A stretch of 64,000 nucleotides of DNA from Planococcus citri (taxonomy: Eukaryota > Arthropoda > Insecta > Hemiptera > Pseudococcidae), in assembly GCF_950023065.1 (NCBI RefSeq), contig NC_088681.1, positions 33,452,836-33,516,835 on the forward strand. The letters are read 5' to 3'. Shown piece by piece: positions 13,471-24,975 of the stretch. Position numbers and translations under genes: made by a program. Position 1 is the first letter of the stretch. The number at the start of each line of letters is the position of its first letter. A model generated the notes under the pieces. The model made no database searches. It was not told the origin of the DNA and saw only the letters and a program-made list of their open reading frames with translations.

Positions 13471-14765
13471 AAATCAATGATAATTTTCAGTCAATTTCGA
13501 CTTGAGAAAATTCAAAAAAATATTTTCCCAATTCTTGGAAATTTTTTATTTGAGTTTTTTAATTTTTTCAAACATTTTTCTCTGTCTTTGTCAATATTTT
13601 ATAAAATGATCAATGAGCAGGTTTTTCCATTCAAAAAGCTAAGAAAATTACGTTTCAAGTTTTTTTTTTTTTTTTTTTTTTTATTCTAGTTTTTATAAAT
13701 TTTTTAAATATATGTATCACCGTATTTTTCGGTAGGTATTTGAGACAGACATTTTCAATAATTTTGATTGGGCGATTTAAAAAAATGTTTCTTTTTTTTA
13801 TATCTGAAATTTTTTTTGATTTTTTTAAAAATAATTTTCAATGTTTTTAAATTTTAGAGTTTGAATAGATAGTATGTGTAGGTACTTAATTTTCCTATTT
13901 TTGGGAATCTTTTATCATGTTTTTCGATCTTTTCACTATTTTTTTTTTGTTTAAAAAATGATTTTTAAAATTTTTCTCATTCAGTTTATGATTCACAACT
14001 TGATCTGTTTAATTTTTAAATCTAGTTTATTCATAAACACGTTTTGGGTTTTTTTAAATTAAGAAAAAAAAATATTGGTAATTTTTTGGATTTAAAAGGT
14101 TCTTAATATTTTTATACGTTTTTTAATTTTATTTTTGATTTTTCGGTCGTTTTAAAAATATTTCCCGCGTTTTTCGAATTCAATAAACATTTTTTTTACT
14201 GTTTTTTGTTCAGTGGAAAATTTTTATTTTTTCTGGCATTTTTTCGTGTGTTTTGAATTAAAACAAAATATTTTTCTAATGTTATCCATGGAATAAAATG
14301 AAATGAATTTAATGTTTTTCAGGAAAAAAAACCAAGTACTGAAAAATTATTTTTCCAATTTTTATTATCTATCTACTTAATAGGTATACCTACATATATT
14401 TTATTTTTCATTTTTTTCCAACATTTTTTCACCATTTTTGAATTACCTATAGAATTTCCTCATTAAATTTTCAATATTTTTAAATTAGAATATTCGAAAA
14501 AGTTTTCTCAACTTACTACCTACATACGAGTACTTACCTAAATGTTTTATATTCAAGCTTTCAATATTTTCAAACTTTCCCTCTCATTTTTCAAAATGAT
14601 TTTTACCCTTTTCCCCCTTGAAAATCGAAAAAATAATCTTAGATATAATTTTTGATGAATTTGTATTAGAGTTTTTTTTTGGGTTTCAGCAAAAAAGTTT
14701 TTGTTCTTTTCAGTTAAAAAAAATGATTTTCGATTTTTTTCATGCCTAAAAAAATAAAGTAGGTA
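13471..14765. repeat. T-rich low-complexity tract
   Basis: Roughly 1.3 kb of plus-strand sequence dominated by TTTTT runs separated by AAAT, TTCAAT, TTTTCGA and similar words, with a 23-base T run at 13659-13681. No fixed period is visible. The two frames over this tract encode Phe/Lys-rich low-complexity peptides and are compositional by-products. Confidence 0.65.
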
Positions 14766-15175
14766 CACATTGCTTCAATCTTTGGCGCGATTTTGCTGTT
14801 ACTTTGAATGCTTTCGCTCATAAATGTGGAAATCTATTCAACCGAGTGATACGTATTTATTAGATTTTTCCGAAAATTCGAAAAACAGAATTGTTATCGA
14901 ATTGATTCATTATAACATCGTATTATCGTACCTACTCGATGATACGTAATATTGCTGAAATGTCAATTTTCATAACAAAATAAAATTCAAAGTTGTTCAA
15001 AAAATATCCGCAATCTTGCATTTTTCTTTAGAATTGAAAAAAAAAATAGCATCAATTTTCTTCCATGCATCCTCTCGAAGCACCTATCAGCCAGATAGCC
15101 AATCCTGTTATCGACATGTTTCGTCAGAAATTTTTTTTACACTCGAATTATCAATCGTTTTCGATACAGAATTAG

Positions 15176-15784
15176 TCACTCTGCGACAAGTTTTTTATCA
15201 ATTATTTTGTTTTCCAAAAAAAAACCCATAGCGACAGGCGGAAACGCGTGTCTGTAATCAGATTTTTCCGAGTATTTGGGCTGAGCATATGGCGAATTGG
15301 CGACACAGAGTCGATATGAACCAGCATACGCAATCGTAAAGGGAAGAATGCGACGACGATAAATTACGATAAATTTTATTATCCTCGATAATTTTAGGAA
15401 ACTCGAATCTAAAACAAAGCAAAGCTGGTACCTATTCGGATAAAGTAAACCGATATGCATATTTGTAAATTGGTCTTGGAAGAAACAATAATATCGATGT
15501 AGTAAGTAGTAGGACGATGGTGCTGGTGTATGAGAGCACAGGTGGTACACTCTACACTGGTACAGTGGGATGGTGTGTATAAGTGGGGGAGAGGGGAGGG
15601 GGTCTATATAATATTTTGGCGGCGCAACGTAAAACGTGAAAATTACGCAGCCCGCCGCCGCAAAAAAAATACCTGTGCGAGGACGGATGTAGAAGTAGTA
15701 CATTTGGTATTTGGGATGAAAACCGAGAGAAAGAGACGAAAAAGAAGCGAAGCTGGGCAAGGAAAAAAGGCAAAAATAAGTCAA
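15176..15784 (-). CDS. 202-codon open frame, coding status doubtful
   Basis: This is the longest ATG-to-stop frame in the window, starting at 15784 on the minus strand. The predicted product is rich in Tyr, Phe, Ser and Pro. It starts with a hydrophobic stretch and has another hydrophobic segment around residues 38-55, but I recognise no domain, motif or family. The frame lies in a GC-richer island whose plus strand is purine-rich (GAGAAAGAGACGAAAAAGAAG at about 15725), which depletes stops on the minus strand and could generate a long frame by composition alone. Other shorter frames overlap it on both strands, which also argues against coding. It could be a lineage-specific gene, an exon fused to intron, or nothing. 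I favour chance. Confidence 0.12.
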   Translation of the reverse strand: MTYFCLFSLPSFASFSSLSLGFHPKYQMYYFYIRPRTGIFFAAAGCVIFTFYVAPPKYYIDPLPSPPLIHTIPLYQCRVYHLCSHTPAPSSYYLLHRYYCFFQDQFTNMHIGLLYPNRYQLCFVLDSSFLKLSRIIKFIVIYRRRILPFTIAYAGSYRLCVANSPYAQPKYSEKSDYRHAFPPVAMGFFLENKIIDKKLVAE

Positions 15785-16620
15785 TGACCCGTACCTAAAA
15801 GAAAAGAACGTTTAAATGGTGCATTTCGTCGAGTTGTGGCGAGTGCGCGCGTCGAAACCGATGCATTTCAGATGAAGAGACTGCAGGAGAGGTGTCGTTT
15901 GCCTCTTCGAAGAGGAAAATTTTTACCATTTATACCGAAATATCGTCGAGGAAAAATTTACGGTCGGCGAGAATAATACGTTTAACCGATATTAATATTT
16001 ATTTTATAATACGCGACAAAGCAAAGGCAAAGCAAAGGTTCCACAGACGCAGCTTTTTCCGCCCATAGAGACGTCGCTCGCGACGTATAAACGATTGGCT
16101 GAGGCGGGCGCGGAGACCGGGGGCGCTGTGAAAAAATTGAATCGATTATTTGGAAATTACTTACGTATTCCAGACATTGTTGTGCTTTTTCAGACGTCTT
16201 ACCGGCATCGCCTTTTGTCTACTTCGTTAGCTTATAGAGACGCCGACCGCGCCGCCTCGCGATGAAATTTCACGCGTGCGTTTCTACCCTCGAAAAAATA
16301 CCAGTAACCGAGAGAGCCTACTAGTTTCTCATCTGTGTGCTGCTCTAACGTCTTCTTCTCGGCTTCGCAAAGGCATATTATACGTTTCTTGCCAGCTCAT
16401 CCGAGCACTCTTGTGTTCCTTTCCTACGAGTATAATATGTTGCTGCGAATGCGAATGTTTGATGCTTCTGCTCTTTATCCTATACCTATATCGTTTTCGG
16501 TGTATTTGTGTATCTCTCACACTCCCTTTCTGCGCTGCAATGCACATAAATACTTCCTCACCTGGCCACACCGTATCAATGGATTACTGGATTAATAGGT
16601 TATTCGGGTAGTGCTCTGCT
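15200..16620. promoter_or_regulatory. GC-richest island; candidate promoter or 5' region
   Basis: This is the most GC- and CpG-rich stretch of the window. It contains a TATA-like CTATATAAT at about 15603-15611 followed by GGCGGCG, and a patch at 16060-16130 with an inverted CCAAT box (ATTGGCTGAGG), a GC box (GGCGGGCGCGG) and CGGGGGCGCTG. ACGTCGC and GCGACGT form a 7-bp inverted repeat at 16071-16086 separated by two bases. ATAGAGACG followed by a CGNNCGCG-type run occurs twice, at about 16064 and 16234. CCAAT plus GC box is a common core-promoter arrangement, but no initiator, first exon or open frame confirms transcription or its direction. Confidence 0.35.
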
Positions 16621-17690
16621 CGTGCATGTGTACGATACGTACGTATAGCTACGTACGTAGGTTAGGTACGTATGAGTATCAATCCAACACAATAGCACGA
16701 CCATTAATACTTACCTTACCTTATAGCTTACCAGGTCTATAGTCTATACAGTATACTTGGTCACACAGGATGGACGCGTTTGATCGATGATTTTACGCCC
16801 ACTTTGAGTCGCTAAATGAGCTTTGATTTTTTCCACTATCACTATTCGTGCTGTCTGTCTAAACTGATGCCTGCGTGTTTTCATTTCATCTGAATTTTTT
16901 CCCCTTTCCAATTGTTTTGTATTTTGTATGTGTAATGTTAATGTACATAGACATACCTACGTAGACATGGTTTACCTTATACCTACCTACGTAATAATAA
17001 TGAGCGAGGATGCAATTGTTTTTAATGGGTTCGTTTTGGGTTGTCGTTCTATGATGGGCTTACTTATGGTGTATGCCTGGTTTATATAGGAGCCAATGTA
17101 AATATAAGATAACGTGTTATGAAAATATTATTCCTCAATCATTTTCGTGTTGGGTTGTTTATTACCTTATAATACCTGGGCTAACATGCTCGTTTCGTGT
17201 TGTTTAATTTTTATTTCATTTTTTCATTTTTATGGATCGATTGAATGAATAGTTTATTGGGTCGTGAATTATAATCTTATTTGCTCGATGTAGGTTTTAT
17301 AATTAGGTACATATAATGAAAGGAGTTCTCGAGTGCTTAAAAATGGTGTATATTTGAGTATTTCATTATATTTTCGCGTGGGATAACATTTCTCTCATGT
17401 AACGTGTATTATGGATAATTTTCCCTCAAGATTTGATATAAAAATAATTTTGAAGGAATTTCAAAGCAACCAGCGGTTTTGGTTCAGAGGTCCACTTTTA
17501 AGGGGCTAAACACCCAGAAAACAGAAGTTTTCGGTCTTATTCGGATTTTATGTACGAGGTATTCTTCTTTCATTACAAATCTAAATTTACCCATCACAAA
17601 ATTCAAATTTTGGCTCATAGCTTAAATAATATTTTGTTGAAGATTGGATAGTGATTTAATGAATATCGTCTGACTCGAATCGAATTTTTC
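16621..17690. other. non-coding stretch rich in TACGTA words
   Basis: At 16630-16680 the words TACGTACG and GTACGTA repeat, and TACCTACGTA words recur at about 16960-16990. After that the sequence is AT-rich and featureless. No gene seen. Confidence 0.5.
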
Positions 17691-17739
17691 ATTGGAGTGG
17701 CTGTTGATGAGATCTCCACCTTCGTAGGAATGGAGCTAA

Positions 17740-17960
17740 GGTCGTTCAAAGTGTTTTTTTATTTTTCATTTTTTTAATATCACGATGAGGTACAGTACTG
17801 TTGTGGACATTGGAATTTCCGAAAAGTTGCTGGAGACTTCAAAATGACGTAAAACCACTTCCAGTTGATTCAACGCGTTGAAATTGTGGTGCATAGTGGA
17901 TTTCGGCGTTCTAACTTCATTGGGTAAAATTTTGTGGAAATTTCAAGTTTTAAAAATTTG
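17740..17960 (-). repeat. dispersed repeat copy, inverted relative to 45410-45560
   Basis: Read on the minus strand, this gives TTTTACCCAATGAAGTTAGA, then CCACAATTTCAACGCGTTGA, a GACGT/TGAC...TTC block and GGAAATTCCA. At 45410-45545 the plus strand reads TTTCACCTAATGAAGTCGGA, CCAGTTTCAACACGCTGGGT and GGAAATTCCAG in the same order and spacing. The two copies are clearly homologous but diverged. No termini or coding remnant identified. Confidence 0.65.
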
Positions 17961-18228
17961 GCTGAAGAGTTCATACTCGTATATCTGCTCAGAGTGATTC
18001 AAAAATGTTTAAAATTGATTTCCAGGTCAATTTGGCAAAATTTTAATTTTTTTTCTCTTCTCGAAATATCACTTTAGCACCTAAAATTTTAGATGTATTT
18101 TTGCATGGTCTTTCAATCTAGCTCTGTCTGGTTCAAAAAGTTTTATGCAAGTTGAGATACTTTCCTTGTAGGAAGGGAACCTCTCGATGTGTCCTCCTAC
18201 GATCTGAACGAAACGGCGGCGATCTTTG

Positions 18229-18250
18229 AAAAAAAAAAAAAAAAAAAAAA
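18229..18250. repeat. poly(A) run, 22 bases
   Basis: Uninterrupted A run inside an AT-rich repeat-like stretch. No retrocopy body recognised upstream. Confidence 0.9.
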
Positions 18251-18394
18251 TGGTTTGAAACTTCAAACCGAAATTTTAGCTGTTCAAATTGCTTTTTCGA
18301 TTTTTGGTGCATTCAAATATTTGAAATTAACCATTTTTGGCTTAAAAAAAGAATTATGAAAACTAGTTCTGAAATTAATACCCCCTCCCCCCAT

Positions 18395-18850
18395 CAACCC
18401 GAATTTCAAAATTTCCGGTCATTCTGGAGCCTTTGTCAAGATTTTCGATTTCTTCAGAATCTTAAAATTTCTCCAGAAGATGCGGAAATTGATTTGACAT
18501 CCAAGCATCGATTTATAGCTTATATTCAACCTGCTTGAAGGGATTTTTCTCAATTGATCCGATTTCCAGGCTAACACCTCGAGTATGTTTTTTTTGCCAG
18601 AATATTTTGTGTGGGAAAAAATTAAAAAAATTAAAAGTTTTCTGTTCGTGGAGATTTTTTAAAAATTTGTAAAAATAGCTGTAGGTATTTTTTCAAAAGC
18701 AAACACCTGCTGTCCGAATCTTACTGTTGCGAGCCATTCTGGAGCCTCTTACGTTGGGCCTACGTGAGTTTCGATTTATTCGGAATTCTAAAATTATTCC
18801 AATATGTGTAGGAAGTGATTTGGATATAGCTAAAAATAGGTTGCGTCAAT
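18395..18850 (+). repeat. two-unit degenerate tandem repeat, period about 314 bp
   Basis: ATTCTGGAGCCT at 18421 and 18735 anchor two units. Both are preceded by a CCGAATNT word and followed, 20-35 bases later, by TTTCGATTT, TTCNGAAT, CTNAAATT and a GAANTGATTTGA/GGAAGTGATTTGG segment. Similarity is moderate with indels. It is probably an old local duplication of a repeat unit. Confidence 0.6.
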
Positions 18851-19516
18851 TCTCGACGAAATTTTAAAATTTCGAAGAAATCAAAAATTGCACTGAAGGT
18901 TTTAGAACAGTTGGGGGGAGTTGCTAATAATTAGTTTCCATCTTTCTTTACAGAATGAATACATTGCCAAAAATGGTCAATTCCGAATTTTCAGAAATTC
19001 GCCATTTTTTTTTTTTTTTTTTTGTAATCATTTAATATGTTTCTAACCTAGGTATTGGTTATCTACACATGATATGTGTCAATAATTAATTAGTTAAATC
19101 TAAATTGAAAAATTTATTTTGGCAGATGAAATTTTGGGCTTGTGAATTTTAAACCATAGTTTTCCAAAAATCGCTGTCCTGTTCAAGTTTTGAAGTCAGA
19201 CGCCTCGCTTGTGAGGAGAGTAAAGCTAGAATTATTCAAAGAGAGGAGGTTTTGGATGTGGGCAGACCGGCAGAGGTGTTGCAACCGAAGGAGCCAGAGA
19301 GATACTGTCTTCTGGCATATTTCATTTTCTGAATATTTTTTACTTCATTTTGATATAAATGGATAAGAATGAAGAAATGAATTCGTTGAATTTTTGAGCT
19401 TGAATCCCTCCTTCCCCTCTCTCTCATCCTCTTTTTTCCCGAAATCAACTGTTGATCTTCTCAGTCCCACGGTGTTTCTTTTCCTCTATTAAGATTTAAT
19501 ATTTTTCAACGTAATT

Positions 19517-19704
19517 TTTTTTTTTTTTTTTTGAATTTTCAGGCAAAAAACAGAATAACTACCTATATGCTTGGAAGCGTGTTTGTGTCATTTATTCACT
19601 AGAAGTGCCTATTTTTTTTTTTTTTTTAATTTTCAGGCAAAAAACAGAATAACTACCTATATGCTTGGAAACGTGTTTGTGTCATTTATTCACTAGAAGT
19701 GCCT
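19517..19704 (+). repeat. recent tandem duplication, period 94 bp
   Basis: AGGCAAAAAACAGAATAACT occurs at 19541 and again at 19635. The remainder of each unit, through CTACCTATATGCTTGGAA and CATTTATTCACTAGAAGTGC, is identical apart from one substitution (GCGTG versus ACGTG). Each unit begins with a long T run and ends it with TTTTCAG, so each looks like a pyrimidine tract plus 3' splice acceptor. Near-identity indicates a recent event or an assembly artefact. Confidence 0.9.
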
Positions 19705-21200
19705 ATCTACTTCCTCTTACTTTTATGATGATATCGATGATTTTTTTTCTAAAATTAAATTTATATACCTATCACTCATGTTTAAAATTCTAAAAAATTA
19801 TGCGTGTGAAGCATTCCTAATATACGAATACCTACTTGCTGTGACAAATTCTCGGAAAATGTTGAAATTGTTTAAAATAACTCATATAAATGAAATTTCT
19901 GGCAAAATGACGAATTTCTCTTTCGTATTTCAAATCACGGAAAACCTAATTTTAATTTTTTTTTTTCATTTGCTCACATCGATAATGAGTTATGACTTTT
20001 TTTTTTTCTTTCGAACAACACACATATTCAATACTTAGGTATGTACATAGTTTTAAAAATTATAATATTATATTTCGTGTATGTTTGACGATGAAAATTT
20101 TTAGAACGAATTATGATTGTTTCCAAATAAGATCAATGCTCATCTATGTTCCCCGATAATTACGCCGGAACTGTCAAATAAAATTACTTATGGATGTGAT
20201 TTTACATTTCATTTATGATAGCTTTTGGAATCATGTCATGGAATTTTCCTAAAAATTTCGTGAATAGAACTTCAAAACTTTTTCCTATAGAGGAGAGAGA
20301 AAAAATCGAGATAGCCAAAAATAAATTTGATAAGTATAGGTACCTACTTGAAAATGGAATTTTTTTTTCGCGGGAAATCTTATAAGAAAATTGAGAAGAT
20401 TAGTTGTTATTTCTTGGTTTAAAAAGAGATTTTTTGAGTGATGAATGAATGCCCAATTGTCCATTTTGATGGTTTGAATCTTCCTACCTGCTCGATTGAT
20501 TTTTAAGACTTGAGCACTTGAAAGTCTTACATTATAGAATTATGAGCCATGCTGTCAGAATTTGTCCAGCTCGTTGTACTACATAGAAGTGTAAAACTGA
20601 CTATTTAATCACGACGACAATCAAAAATTGTCATGCCAATTTAAATTTATAAGTACATACTTACTTACCCCTTATTCTACTTGAGTACCTACTTCGATTT
20701 TTTCTTCGATTTTTCCCCTCTTCTCCACCTCAATTCTGAGTTTTCCATACGAGGAATAGGTATATCTAATCGCCAATTAAAATTTTCACGAATTATTGTG
20801 ATTCCGGTTCCGACGAATTTCATTTTGATAATTCTTCGAAATTTATATCTACCTACGTATATCTAATTTCTCTCGAAAATATTATATGAAAATCCCAGGT
20901 AATTTCAATTATTGTGTATGGAATTTATGAATACAAAGGTACCACATGTGTGATTATCAACTTATCATGACTGACTCAGTTATCATGGAGAATGATGATT
21001 TTGGTTATACCTAATCAAAATTTGTGTAAATGAGCGTATATGATAACATTAATTGATCATTTTTTTCGAACAAATGTGTGATCGAGAAGAGGGGAGGAAT
21101 TGTAGCTTTATAACACTTCATATTTTTATAGTAGATACATGACTTTGTTGTATAGTGGTCATATATTGTGCGAGCATTTAATACAACGTAACAAATCGAC
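19705..21200. other. AT-rich non-coding stretch, nothing recognised
   Basis: Short open frames only, T runs, and TACCTAC words. No gene, RNA or element boundary found. Confidence 0.5.
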
Positions 21201-21780
21201 ATCGAAATTAAACGTTTTTAAGTATCTTTGATAAAGTATAGTGCGACTGTTCGAAATCGAAAAATAAGGATCGTTTCACGCGAAAGAAGTTGAAAAATCT
21301 CATAAAAAAATGAAATTTGCATAAACGGAAACGTGGTGTTCTAATCAGCTGCCGATGTCGGTTTTTGTGGCGAATTTCACGTACCCACGCATTCTCTAGT
21401 GATAAATTGCCAATAAAATGTAACGACTCTGTGAGCAATACTGATGGCGAAAACTGAAATTTTTATATTGTTAATTACGCGCCACCGTGCCGTGGTATAT
21501 GGTATACACGTTGATATGTTCGAAACGGTTATTTTTTTTCGTCGTTTTCTTTTTCCGTCACCGTCATGATGAGGGTAGTAGTGCGTTGTTTATTCGTTGT
21601 GCCAATGACCAGCTCTCAATAGTTTAAATTATTACGGTTATATTCTTAACGAGCTAAATACACGAGACTGCCGTTCAAATACTTACTCACTCAGCATACG
21701 TATACGAGTAGATACGTCGCAGAATAAAACACAATATTTAAGAAGTTGCGACTTATTACATGCTGCTGCATTCGCCAATT
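21200..21780. other. GC-richer unique island
   Basis: CpG-bearing, non-repetitive sequence (for example GCGCCACCGTGCCGTGG at about 21479 and the CGTCACCGTCATGATGAGG region at about 21556). No convincing coding frame. It ends about 250 bp before the first copy of the 18-bp motif family. Confidence 0.35.
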
Positions 21781-22022
21781 ATTGTATTGGAATCATTCTA
21801 TATTGGTATGAAAATGTATATTTTTGCTTGTATAGTAAGAAGATGGTCATATTGTTGATGGTTGTTGAACATCAGGGTATAAATGCATTTCCACTTTTCT
21901 ATTAAGAGTGGTTCGGTATATTTTGGTGTAGAATTTCATCTGCTCATCGAGGGGGAAGGACACGTTTTGCACTAAAATTGTTTTGGTATTTGTTCATTAA
22001 AATGAACGGAATGTCCTGAAAA

Positions 22023-22052
22023 TGCAACATGGTAGCAGAGCAGTGGTTTTTC
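22023..22052 (+). repeat. 18-bp motif family, copy 1
   Basis: Perfect core ATGGTAGCAGAGCAGTGG at 22029-22046, with extended flanks TGCAAC upstream and TTTTTCT downstream that other copies share. Copy 2 follows 154 bp later in the same orientation. Confidence 0.9.
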
Positions 22053-22176
22053 TCTTCATGTTTTGTGCATATCCAATATCCATGCATATCTAAGATGTAG
22101 GTAATTCAGTATTCTTTCATGATGTTTCATTATTTGTTAGAACTAGTCGAATGAAATGAACCAAGCGTTTTCAAAA

Positions 22177-22208
22177 TGTCACATGGTAGCAGGGCAGTGG
22201 TTTTTCTT
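22177..22208 (+). repeat. 18-bp motif family, copy 2
   Basis: Core ATGGTAGCAGGGCAGTGG at 22183-22200, one mismatch to consensus, followed by TTTTTCTTCA as in copies 9 to 11. Confidence 0.9.
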
Positions 22209-22849
22209 CAAGCCATTTCAATATGCTGTCACATTCTCTTAATTTTTCTCAGCTGGTGTTTATCTGAGAATCAATTTTTACTTAATGTTTAACCTGCAGC
22301 ACTCCAATTTCAAGATGATATGTTTTTTTTTGGCCTGTTCTCATACAGCATGCCAGTGATGTGAAATTTAACATCAACAAAAACATTCTCAATATCATTG
22401 CCACTTTTCAAAGTTCAAAATTGGTGGAGACTGATGTTGATTGATTATTCAACTGCTACCTTCACAGTTCACACCGACAAATCATCAACTACATCAGTAT
22501 GAAGAACCTGGATATTTTTGTAAATTTCAAAGAAAATTTATTCTATTGTTGAACAGGATAATTTTCTCAAATGTTAACAGTACCTATTTTTAAACAGTGA
22601 AACACAAACAGTTTTGAAAAGTGTGTCAACATAATCTGCAGATGTTAATTTCAAAGCATCAAATTTTATGTCTTCTATGACTCAACGTGTCCAAAGTGTC
22701 CATGTTGAGGTATAAGAAATAGGGAGAAAAGTTTGATAAACCTCGCTTCTTCACAGACAGAGGATTCTTATCAACTAATTGACTGAAAATTTCTAGTTTG
22801 AGATGCCATTTACATTAATGATAAAAAGTGGTGGTCCCAAAACTTTCTT

Positions 22850-23900
22850 GTGATTTGATGCAAAATCGACTTAATACCTGTGCTGATGATTTTTAGTACT
22901 TTTTATCGAGTTTTTTTTATTTTATCAATCTTGTGTCAAGCTGATATTTAAAATGATTTGATGGGAAAATCCCTGCACCTCAACTTTCCCATGACTGAAA
23001 AACTGGATCGATATGACCCCTTTGTGCTGTAAATCAACAATAAAATTTTGAAGCGATTTGTATACCATTTTCATTTCCCAGCCAAAATTGGTCAAAATCA
23101 ACGTCAACTTCAATGCGCTGAAAAAATTTTATATGTTTATGAAAAAAATTGATGAATATTTTGTGTCAAGTTTTGACTACATATTTTCATTTCAACAAAA
23201 AATCAATGAAAAATTGATTCAAATTTTTAAATTCAAAAAAGGTATCGATTTCAACAGCACAAGTATATAACAATTTTGAATCAATTTTCACACCATTTTC
23301 ATTTCTGAGTGATAATCAGTTTAAAATCAACTTCAACTTTTATACATGCTGAATTAATAAAGTCTTAAGTATTTTCAAGGAAAAATCAATAAATATTTCA
23401 CATCAAGTTTTCATGTTTTATCATTTTTGACAAAAAAATTGATGAAAAATAGATCCAACTTCTGACTTAAAAATGTATCAATTAGGTTTTGAATCAATTT
23501 TTGACATATTTTCATTTGAGCGAAAAATTGGTAAAAAATCAATACAACTTCAAAATTCAAAAAAGGCATAGATTATAATACAATTACAAATTTAGAACAT
23601 TGTTGAATTGATTTTCACATCATTTTTATGACTTGGTAAAAATCAACCTATAATTGACTTCAACTTTCTGTACGCATAATTGATGTCTTATAGAGAAAGA
23701 AAAATCGACAAACATTTTCAGTCAAGTTTAGGCCTTCAGTAAGAAATGAAATCAACTTGAAATCGATTTGAATTATCATGATGAAATAATTACTGATTAA
23801 AGTACTATAATGTAGGAAGATTTAGGATCAAGTTTCCATCAGTCTTACATTTTGTTTAAAATTGTTGAAAACTATCAGTTGATTATTTCAATATTTTTGT
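22850..23900. repeat. degenerate tandem array, period roughly 110-230 bp
   Basis: The series CCATTTTCATTT, then an AAATTGGT/GATAATCAG word, then AAAATCAACNTCAACTT recurs starting near 23066, 23292, 23507 and, less well, 23617. Between these anchors GATGAATATTT, AAAAATTGAT and CAAGTTTT words also recur. Units are strongly diverged. The array sits between the plus-oriented motif copies at 22.0-22.2 kb and the minus-oriented copy at 24.54 kb, so all may be parts of one larger repeat element. Confidence 0.55.
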
Positions 23901-24204
23901 CAATTCTCAAAATTGTTAAAAAAATGATTAAAAATAGCAGCTGATTTCTACTGGATCAAAACTCGACCTACAACTGAAAGTCGAGATGGTTTGTCAGATT
24001 ATCATCGTTCATTCAGAGTATAATAGAAATTACTCGACATATTAAACAAAATACGAGTATGCATTTAACGTTAAACTAATTACACCATCGGATTCCCATG
24101 TCAAAACCTCACATTTTTTAGACTCCTTGTCAGGTCCATTAGTCACTTTGGGCTTAAAATTGGTTGAAATGAAAATTTCAAACCTGGAATCAATTCATCC
24201 CTGA

Positions 24205-24345
24205 ACTGAAACCATTTTTTCAATTCCAAAACCAATCCCAAAACCGAAATAAAAATTTAGAAGAACAAAACTAAAACAAATCCAATCTCGAAATGAATAA
24301 ATTTTGATCCTGAAACCGAAATCCAATCCCAAAATCGTTTCGGAC
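24205..24345. repeat. decayed short-period repeat (AAACCGAAATCCAAT-type)
   Basis: CCAAAACCAATCCCAAAACC at about 24230 and GAAACCGAAATCCAATCCCA at about 24316 share a unit of roughly 6-12 bases built from AACCGAAAT and CCAATCCCAAAA. The minus-strand frame here shows the matching FGFGIGFGI peptide pattern, which is a repeat by-product. Confidence 0.6.
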
Positions 24346-24525
24346 CTACAGCTCCACCGGGTGCACCATAAGTATAATCTCAATGAAACAATGATCATTA
24401 CCTTGTGTAGAGGTCTTTGTATATTTTTCTCAACAAGGACCTGCAGTCTTATCCCTGTCCCTTTCATTTGTATATGAAAGATATGACCAAAGAAAATTTC
24501 ACTGCTGAATTATACATTATAGCTA

Positions 24526-24560
24526 TTTTTAAAAAAACCACTGCTCTGCTACCATAAAAC
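24526..24560 (-). repeat. 18-bp motif family, copy 3
   Basis: Perfect minus-strand core at 24538-24555 (plus strand CCACTGCTCTGCTACCAT), with the A run that corresponds to the TTTTTT downstream flank. It points towards copies 1 and 2, 2.4 kb away, and lies about 80 bp from a GC-richer island. Confidence 0.9.
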
Positions 24561-24639
24561 TTTTCAAACAATTTTTATTCACCAGTCTTACCAACTGAAG
24601 AAATCTAAAATACCACGAAAATTTACCAAATTCCGTGCA

Positions 24640-24975
24640 TAATGACGTAAGTACGTATGTAAGTCGACATAGCCTCTGTATTAAGAATCAGAAATGGCGA
24701 CGTTGAATTTCGTGCTCAAATTGTGGTTTTCGTATCAACAATAAGCCGTAAAATGCTCTGAACACGGAACACGCATCCGTGATAATTGTTTTATTGTAAT
24801 GCGCCTAACTACATTTTAATGGGTAACCTTCGTTCGGCGCGCCTATGCAACCCGAACACCGTTCGTAATTGCGAATTGCGTGACGTGTAGTTACGGCCAA
24901 TGCCGAAAGATGGCCGTTGTATAAGCAATGTCTCGATTTTGGTTTCGTGGCAAGACGTCGGGTATTGCCATTGCC
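24640..24975. other. GC-richer unique island
   Basis: CpG-rich unique text such as CGTTCGGCGCGCCTATGC at about 24832 and TTGCGAATTGCGTGACG at about 24869. No repeat partners found elsewhere in the window and no supported coding frame. Candidate regulatory sequence on composition alone. Confidence 0.35.

Noticed and set aside
13471..14765. Retrotransposon body in the T-rich tract
   Set aside because: No reverse transcriptase-like frame, no terminal repeats and no target duplication. Low complexity explains it.
16110..16130. CTCF site at CGGGGGCGCTG
   Set aside because: Only the GGGGGCGCTG part fits the consensus as I know it; the CCANNAG half does not match.
18081..18266. Poly(A) run as the tail of a processed pseudogene
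   Set aside because: Upstream sequence belongs to repeat-like AT-rich DNA with no coding remnant, and no flanking duplication was found.
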